Positions 59,531 through 64,000 of a stretch of DNA of 64,000 nucleotides are shown here, one piece after another. The position numbers and the translations under genes were made by a program. The notes beneath the pieces are model-generated. The model was not told the origin of the DNA, ran no database searches, and saw only the letters and a list, made by a program, of their open reading frames with translations. Source of the DNA: Xiphydria camelus (lineage: Eukaryota > Arthropoda > Insecta > Hymenoptera > Xiphydriidae); contig OY783193.1 of the NCBI GenBank assembly GCA_963678675.1, positions 17,620,427 to 17,684,426 on the forward strand. The letters are read 5' to 3'. How positions within the stretch are numbered: the first letter of the stretch is position 1; each line of letters starts with the position of its first letter.

Positions 59531-59758
59531 CTAAAGCAATTTTATAAACTCAGCCTCACGAGCTTCATTGAGGACATCCTGCGAGATGTTGTTGTCAGCG
59601 AGGTTATTATCACTTTTTACATTCTCTTGATAACTCAACGAATGTAAATTTATCTCTACACTCGATGTCGAAGTACAATTCAGCTCTTGTTTCACGATAT
59701 TTTGAAATTCGTCGCCTTCTTCATCGCTGTTCGGGATAATGACGCTTTTTCTCTCCAT
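59531..59758 (-). CDS. Short acidic ORF, possible N-terminus of a transposase
   Basis: 75 codons starting MERKSVIIPNSDEEGDEFQN and ending AREAEFIKLL. Acidic and Ser/Asn-rich with no domain. An acidic N-terminus is usual in piggyBac-type transposases, and the surrounding TTAA element fits, but nothing further of a transposase follows. Could be non-coding by chance. Confidence 0.25.
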   Translation of the reverse strand: MERKSVIIPNSDEEGDEFQNIVKQELNCTSTSSVEINLHSLSYQENVKSDNNLADNNISQDVLNEAREAEFIKLL

Positions 59759-60556
59759 ATTTTGATTTTACACTTATAGGTTTGGTATACTCTCGTGCGT
59801 TCGTCAGTCGACTCGAATGAATCGATTCGATACGGTTATTTTCACGTTGCGATCGTCAATTTGAAAAAGACCCACTTCAGACTAAGCAATCGCACCAATC
59901 AGAGTGCAACAGTGTCAGCTGACAAAGTGAGATAGCTATACTCTGCTCATTTCACGTTTCGTTCGTCAATTTGATAAAAGGACCCACTTCGACTAAGTAT
60001 TCGCGTCAGTCCGAGTAAAGTGTTTTTAATAGTCTACGGACTCCCAGTCGGTGTCACGCGGGAAAAACGCCATCTTACGGTCTAAAAGTAGACTGGAAAA
60101 GGCCTCGAAATGGGCATAGGTGAGGAAAACGTAATTTATTTGGTTTTTTGATGTCAGATGATTGGTGTGGAAGTTACAGTGGTCACTGCGGAAAGCCTTT
60201 TTTGAACAGCGGTCCGGGAAATACATTATATCTGCTACATTTGTGAATTTTTTCCAATAAAAAAAATTATGAAACATAATCAAAGATATACTCTTTGATA
60301 TACTCTTTACTCTTTACTATGACAAAAAAACAGTTCGAAACCTGCAATCATTTTCCCAAAAAAAATTCACAAAAACACGCTTTTTTCGGCCGCCAACTAG
60401 GTGCCCCCCTAACCCATTAACCCCTTAACCCATTAGTGCCTATCGTATGATTTATCATTCGGAGGTGAGGGTTCATTTTAAATAAGTGTTGTGATCTTGC
60501 ATGGGCGACTAACAGTATTTTTCTGCTGTAAAATAGTAAACAAAATATTGGAAACT

Positions 60557-61472
60557 TGTAACGCGTGGATCGCAGCCGAGTCGGCATGCGTCAGCCTGCC
60601 GATGATTCAAGGGTTGGAGACAGCCCCGAGCGCGTCATAGGGGACGCGCAGGTAGTTAGGACGCGTCATCCGAGGACCTAACGGTCATCGGTCATCAGCG
60701 GGCTTTCGGCAAGGTCCGCAAACGGGGTATATTAGACGGCCGGCGAGTCATCGCCGCCAGACCATCTCGAGTCACGGTAGTGGAAGTTTTCGCTCAGCGA
60801 ACACCACTATCCCTCGGAAGTCTCAGTCGAACGCCCTAGGGAAGTTTTCGCTCAGCGAACACCCTAGTAGTCGAACGGCCTCCACACGAGCGGCGACAGT
60901 TTTCGCTCAGCGAACATCGCAGCTCTCGTGGTTCACCGATCGACTCTCGAGCAACCGAGAGGGAAGTCTTCGCTCAGCGAACACCCTCTCGCGCGCAGAT
61001 CTCTGACGGCCCTACGCCGTCCCGGCTTGAGGTTCGCTAGCGGCAGTTTTCGCTCCACGAACACCCTAGCGTCCTCGCCGCCCCAGCCGACGTTCTCACG
61101 TCACCTCGCCTACCCGGCGACCCTCTTCGTGGACGAGTCACCTTCGCCTCCGGCCTGACGACGATTCCCGGGACGCGAGCAGCCCCCGGCACGCCAGGAC
61201 CGACGCAGCCGTTCCTGAGGACGACCCGCACCGCCTTCGAGCAGTTCCGGCACGCCAGGACCGACGCAGCCGTTCCTGAGGACGACCCGCACCGCCTACG
61301 AGCTGCCCGACCGGCAGCCCCTTCCGACGCTTCTCCGAGCACGATCCCTCCTGGGATCTTCTCTTTCCACACGCTTACGCTACCATTTTGTATCCCAGAT
61401 CACGAATAAACCTTAGTTCCTAGTTTATTCGCGCTCTGTACATATTACCCCTCCTACAAACTGTAAATAACA
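60557..61472 (+). mobile_element. LTR-like transcription unit with structured leader
   Basis: Starts TGTAACGCGTGG and ends AAATAACA; flanks aact and cact differ by one base. A possible TATA box ggtatatta (60726-60734) precedes the repeated stem-loops (60776-61071). Two 59-base tandem units (cggcacgccaggaccgacgc) sit at 61191 and 61250, and AATAAA at 61405-61410 is followed by about 60 bases. TG...CA ends with TATA and polyA signals suggest a solo LTR, strongly GC-rich against its AT-rich surroundings. An unrelated non-coding RNA gene is the main alternative. Confidence 0.5.
60776..61071 (+). ncRNA. Five repeated stem-loops with covarying outer stems
   Basis: Each unit has a constant centre (agttttcgctcagcgaaca, inner hairpin ttcgc-tca-gcgaa) and a variable outer stem that still pairs. 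Unit 1, 60776-60811: 8 pairs. Unit 2, 60836-60867: ctaggg/ccctag. Unit 3, 60885-60930: gcga/tcgc plus cacgag/ctcgtg. Unit 4, 60956-60991: cgagaggg/ccctctcg. Unit 5, 61035-61071: cgctag-gg/cc-ctagcg with one bulged C and a changed inner loop. The pattern argues for selection on RNA (or single-stranded DNA) structure. Confidence 0.6.
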
Positions 61473-62574
61473 CACTAGAACGCCAAAATGTATAAACATA
61501 CGTATTTTGAACCTCCAATAGATGACAAATATTAAAATTGAGAGAACTCTGAAAAAAAAAATGTGTCAGGCATTAATGGGTTAAAAGAGTAGACTAGGGA
61601 CGCGTATCTGCACGCGAGAATCGTAAATAGACCCGCCGAAATGACTCGTTGCGTTACTATTATATTAAAATAATTATAACAAATTTATTTATGAAGTGAC
61701 CGTGTTTTTGAATAGATGACCGGAAAGAACAAGAATATGGCTACATGCTCAATTTTTCTCAAATTTTAAAAAAGTGGCGAGACTCGAAAAACAAGCACTT
61801 AAAAAATTATTTGTTTAAAAAAGCCTTAATTATTAATTTTGTTCACGTTTCTTATTTTTCTTATAAAGCTCAAGTCTTTCAGCATGAGTAGTAGTAGGGG
61901 AGCCCAAAAGGGGATTTTGGGATTTACTCAAGCGCGTCAGAATATCATATGGGGGGATACCTTGCACCCTGTTGAGTACCTCCACCATATATCAGCCCTT
62001 TATATAGGGCCGCGCATCTAGGGCAGCCGATCAGGATTGTAAAAAAAAATCGATCGTCAGAAATACTCGAGCGCGTCAGATTAAGGTAAGGTGGTTAATT
62101 ACATGCTGAAAAGTGTACATTTCAATAATCTGACGATTTGAGCGTGACGTAAGGGAGTGGGAGGGTTACAAACTTGCAAAAAAAAACGTGACCTGGACAT
62201 TCTCGAGCGCGGTCGAATGTTGATTTATTTTGAAGGAAATAATTCAAGGATAACGGAAAAAATATAATCTACCGATTTCCACAAGCCGAAGTAACAAAAA
62301 TCGTCAATAAAGTCAGCGCAAGGCAACGTGCCCGATGACGCACATGGTGCCGCCATTTTTCCACCATCTCGCCATGCAAATTTTGACATAAGCTTAGAAA
62401 AAGTGATTTTAAGTGCCTATAACAAAAGACTTGAATGTCGGACGTGGCCGTCATATTATATTTATACATAATCGGGTATATAGGATTATCGTATGGATAT
62501 TACTTTCCGAAAAAGATACGGGACTGTTCCGTCACGCGATAGACGCAATTCTGAATATCCGTTCGTACCGTTCA

Positions 62575-62745
62575 CCGTTCACCAGCGAAGCGGTATATTC
62601 CGGCGAATCCAGGCTGCTAATGAGCTCACTGTCCCGTACCTTTCTTAAAAGGGTTAATTACTAGACGAATAGTAATGAACTGTTTCCCGCAATATACCGA
62701 TTCTGATAAATACCGCTATACTTAGAATGCTAAGTCAGCTTCCAG
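62575..62745 (+). repeat. Core-family copy 4
   Basis: cggcgaatccaggctgctaa, agggttaattactagacga, agtaatgaac and aataccgctatactta in the same order as copy 3. Confidence 0.65.
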
Positions 62746-62769
62746 GTTCGCTATCACACCATTTTTCTA

Positions 62770-62960
62770 GTCAATCAGAGCACCCTGCATAGATCATGCT
62801 ATCTACAGCGTAATTCTCATTCAGCCAATCAGGGCGTACTGCATCACCCACGCTATCCCCACTATCTGTTAGTTGTAAGATATATAAACCGCAACCGAAT
62901 GCACGTTATGCATTCTGTGTAATCAAGTGATCAGTGCCTCTTCATCCATCAGTGTATCTC
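62770..62960 (+). promoter_or_regulatory. Candidate Pol II promoter
   Basis: CCAAT-type boxes at 62773 (gtcaatcag) and 62822 (cagccaatcagg), a TATA box tatataaa at 62881-62888, and an initiator-like atcagtg about 45 bases downstream (62929). Plus-strand transcription into the element is predicted; no ORF follows in the window. Confidence 0.45.
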
Positions 62961-64000
62961 TACAGTCGTGAGTCTTCTTTCGTAATCAGTGTGCATCGAA
63001 CCGATTAATAATCTCGTGTTTCCAAGTTATAATTTCGTACGATTTCTGTGTATCCTTTTCGTTCAGTGAATGTATGACTTTCTTGTAATATCTAAACCGG
63101 ACCGATTCTTTTCTTTAAAAAAGATTTTTAAAAAATTATTTTTAACATTTTTAATTTGTAACTATTTTTATCTGAATATATAAGGTAAATGTACGAGTAG
63201 TTGACACCGTACTAGTAGGGTAAAAGTGGGATAGACGCCTCAATTGAAGAGTGAGTTCAAAATCGATTATCTCGAAATTGATTGCAGATATCGAAGAAAA
63301 GTTTAAACGAAAAATATTCCTCTATATTTTTACTATAAAAAAACTACTTACATTTTTTGCATATCTCTACTGTGTTTCGAGATAATCGCGTTCAAAGTTA
63401 AATAGAGATCGGGGCGTCTATCCCTTTTACCTTAGTTGATAAATTCCCTTTTTCAAATCGTCAGATTACGACAATCCCTCCAAATAATCGTCAGATTATG
63501 GGTCAGCACATCTAAGACACCAAGTTGAACCGTCTGTATGATAATCTGACGCGTTCGAGTATTTCAAAATGGCGATTTTTTTTTGCATTTTCAAAAAGCC
63601 GCCAAGAGCTTGCGTCACTTCCGAATCGTCAGTCTTTTGAATGGGAGCTTCTTTCGGGTTCACTTAATATCCCCTCTGAATATCTGACGCGCTCGAATAA
63701 CTTTTTTTTTTCGCATTTTCTACCCTTCCATACGGCCACCCCCACCATTCAAACCGGCAGATTAACATACCTTCGTTATCAGAGACACATGGGGCATATA
63801 TACACTATCAATATCTGACGCGCTCGAGTATTTCCATGTGACTGTTTTTTTTTATATTTTTGAAAACCTGTAGACGCTTCCCCCACCGCTGAAAGAGTAT
63901 ATATCATATAACCTTTTTTTCTTTCTACCACTTAATCTTCAAAATCCAATAGGTCCCCAAGACGCTTGAGTAAATCCCCATTTAGCATCGTGGGCTCCCC

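Larger units (their letters stand above)
58831..60424. mobile_element. TTAA-flanked element with piggyBac-like tips
   Basis: TTAA followed by ggggttacatctagt at the left; right end cactaggtgcccccc-type sequence then taacccc before TTAA (60425-60428). Encodes one short acidic frame on minus (59531-59758). A 55-base block (tttcacgtt...gacccacttc) is directly repeated at 59840 and 59950. Family call rests on target site and tip style only. Confidence 0.5.
60429..61580. mobile_element. TTAA-flanked element with cccattagtgcct tips, broken by an LTR-like unit
   Basis: Left tip cccattagtgcct after TTAA (60425-60428), right tip aggcattaatggg before TTAA (61581-61584). Its own sequence is only 60429-60556 and 61473-61580; the GC-rich unit 60557-61472 lies between. 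It shares the middle TTAA with the neighbouring element. Confidence 0.65.
57895..64000. mobile_element. Large TIR element, right end outside the window
   Basis: Left side starts near gggtcattccatgccaaata. Its arm 58110-58375 is mirrored at 61590-61880 (cacggtcactt, gaacaagaat, gcatgtag words inverted). The mirror stops at 61890 where the ggggagccca element begins, so the right tip should lie past 64000. It contains all features from 58511 to 64000 as nested insertions. Confidence 0.6.
61897..64000. mobile_element. Element with ggggagccca termini and repeated ctgacgcgctcgagta words
   Basis: Left tip ggggagcccaaaagggga then tttactcaagcg; the inverted counterpart ends exactly at base 64000 (cgcttgagtaaatcccc...gggctcccc). 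The word ctcgagcgcgtcagat occurs inward-facing at 61926, 62063 and 62200 (left) and 63541, 63680 and 63810 (right). The centre contains an inverted piece of the 6120-6200 repeat (62360-62460), core-family copy 4 (62575-62745) and a promoter-like region. No coding gene seen. Confidence 0.7.

Noticed and set aside
60928..61372. Open frames in the GC-rich block as a protein gene
   Set aside because: High GC reduces stops on both strands; frames overlap in opposite directions, have no domain, and the sequence is organised as hairpins and tandem units.

Overview
This is an insect nuclear DNA window. It is AT-rich, almost without genes, and filled with nested transposable elements. One host coding exon is visible: the first zinc finger of a nuclear hormone receptor, best matched to the ecdysone-induced receptor E78/Eip78C, at 1639-1763 on the minus strand with good splice sites on both sides. 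No other exon of that gene was recognised, so the other 62 kb is best read as a very long upstream intron (or 5' flank) of E78. Insect origin is supported by E78 itself, by blocks of the insect telomere-type repeat TTAGG, and by mariner, Helitron, PIF/Harbinger and piggyBac-type families. Hymenoptera is my guess only.

Layout. 1-1.3 kb: foldback element. 1.6 kb: E78 exon. 2.6-5.1 kb: broken mariner, a tRNA-like SINE and a short pogo/Tigger derivative. 5.2-10.4 kb: repeat-rich elements with recurring words. 10.4-15.5 kb: two near-identical TIR elements and a 2-kb palindrome. 15.7-19 kb: a PIF/Harbinger element (transposase and MADF remnants) broken by a second element and a TTAA MITE. 20.4-21.8 kb: a mariner whose interior holds SAP-type and THAP-like coding pieces. 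22-24 kb: a three-level nest. 24-28.3 kb: Helitron pieces, a TIR element broken by a solo LTR, a tRNA-like SINE, a Pif1-type Helitron helicase remnant and an array of heat-shock-element-like sites. 28.5-33.4 kb: a Ginger-like (KRBA2-type integrase) element inserted in the centre of a related palindromic element. 33.7-43.9 kb: two 2.5-kb copies of one element, a palindrome with two TTAA insertions, and unique DNA. 44-50.9 kb: MITEs and unique AT-rich DNA. 51-54.2 kb: a long-armed element holding a Helitron with a seven-unit 129-bp array and a Harbinger MITE. 54.3-57.3 kb: a 236-bp CT tract and a 73-bp satellite split by two insertions. 57.9-64 kb: an element containing piggyBac-type elements, an LTR-like transcription unit with five covarying stem-loops, and a word-repeat element ending on the last base.

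No mobile gene here looks intact. Coding pieces carry stops, frameshifts or deletions. The most unusual signals are the five stem-loops at 60.78-61.07 kb, whose outer stems differ in sequence but stay complementary; the SAP/THAP-like genes between mariner ends; a conserved core of about 200 bp shared by elements with unrelated termini; the HSE-like cluster beside Helitron sequence; and several elements whose terminal word recurs inside them at intervals. All family assignments come from reading motifs by eye; no database search was run.
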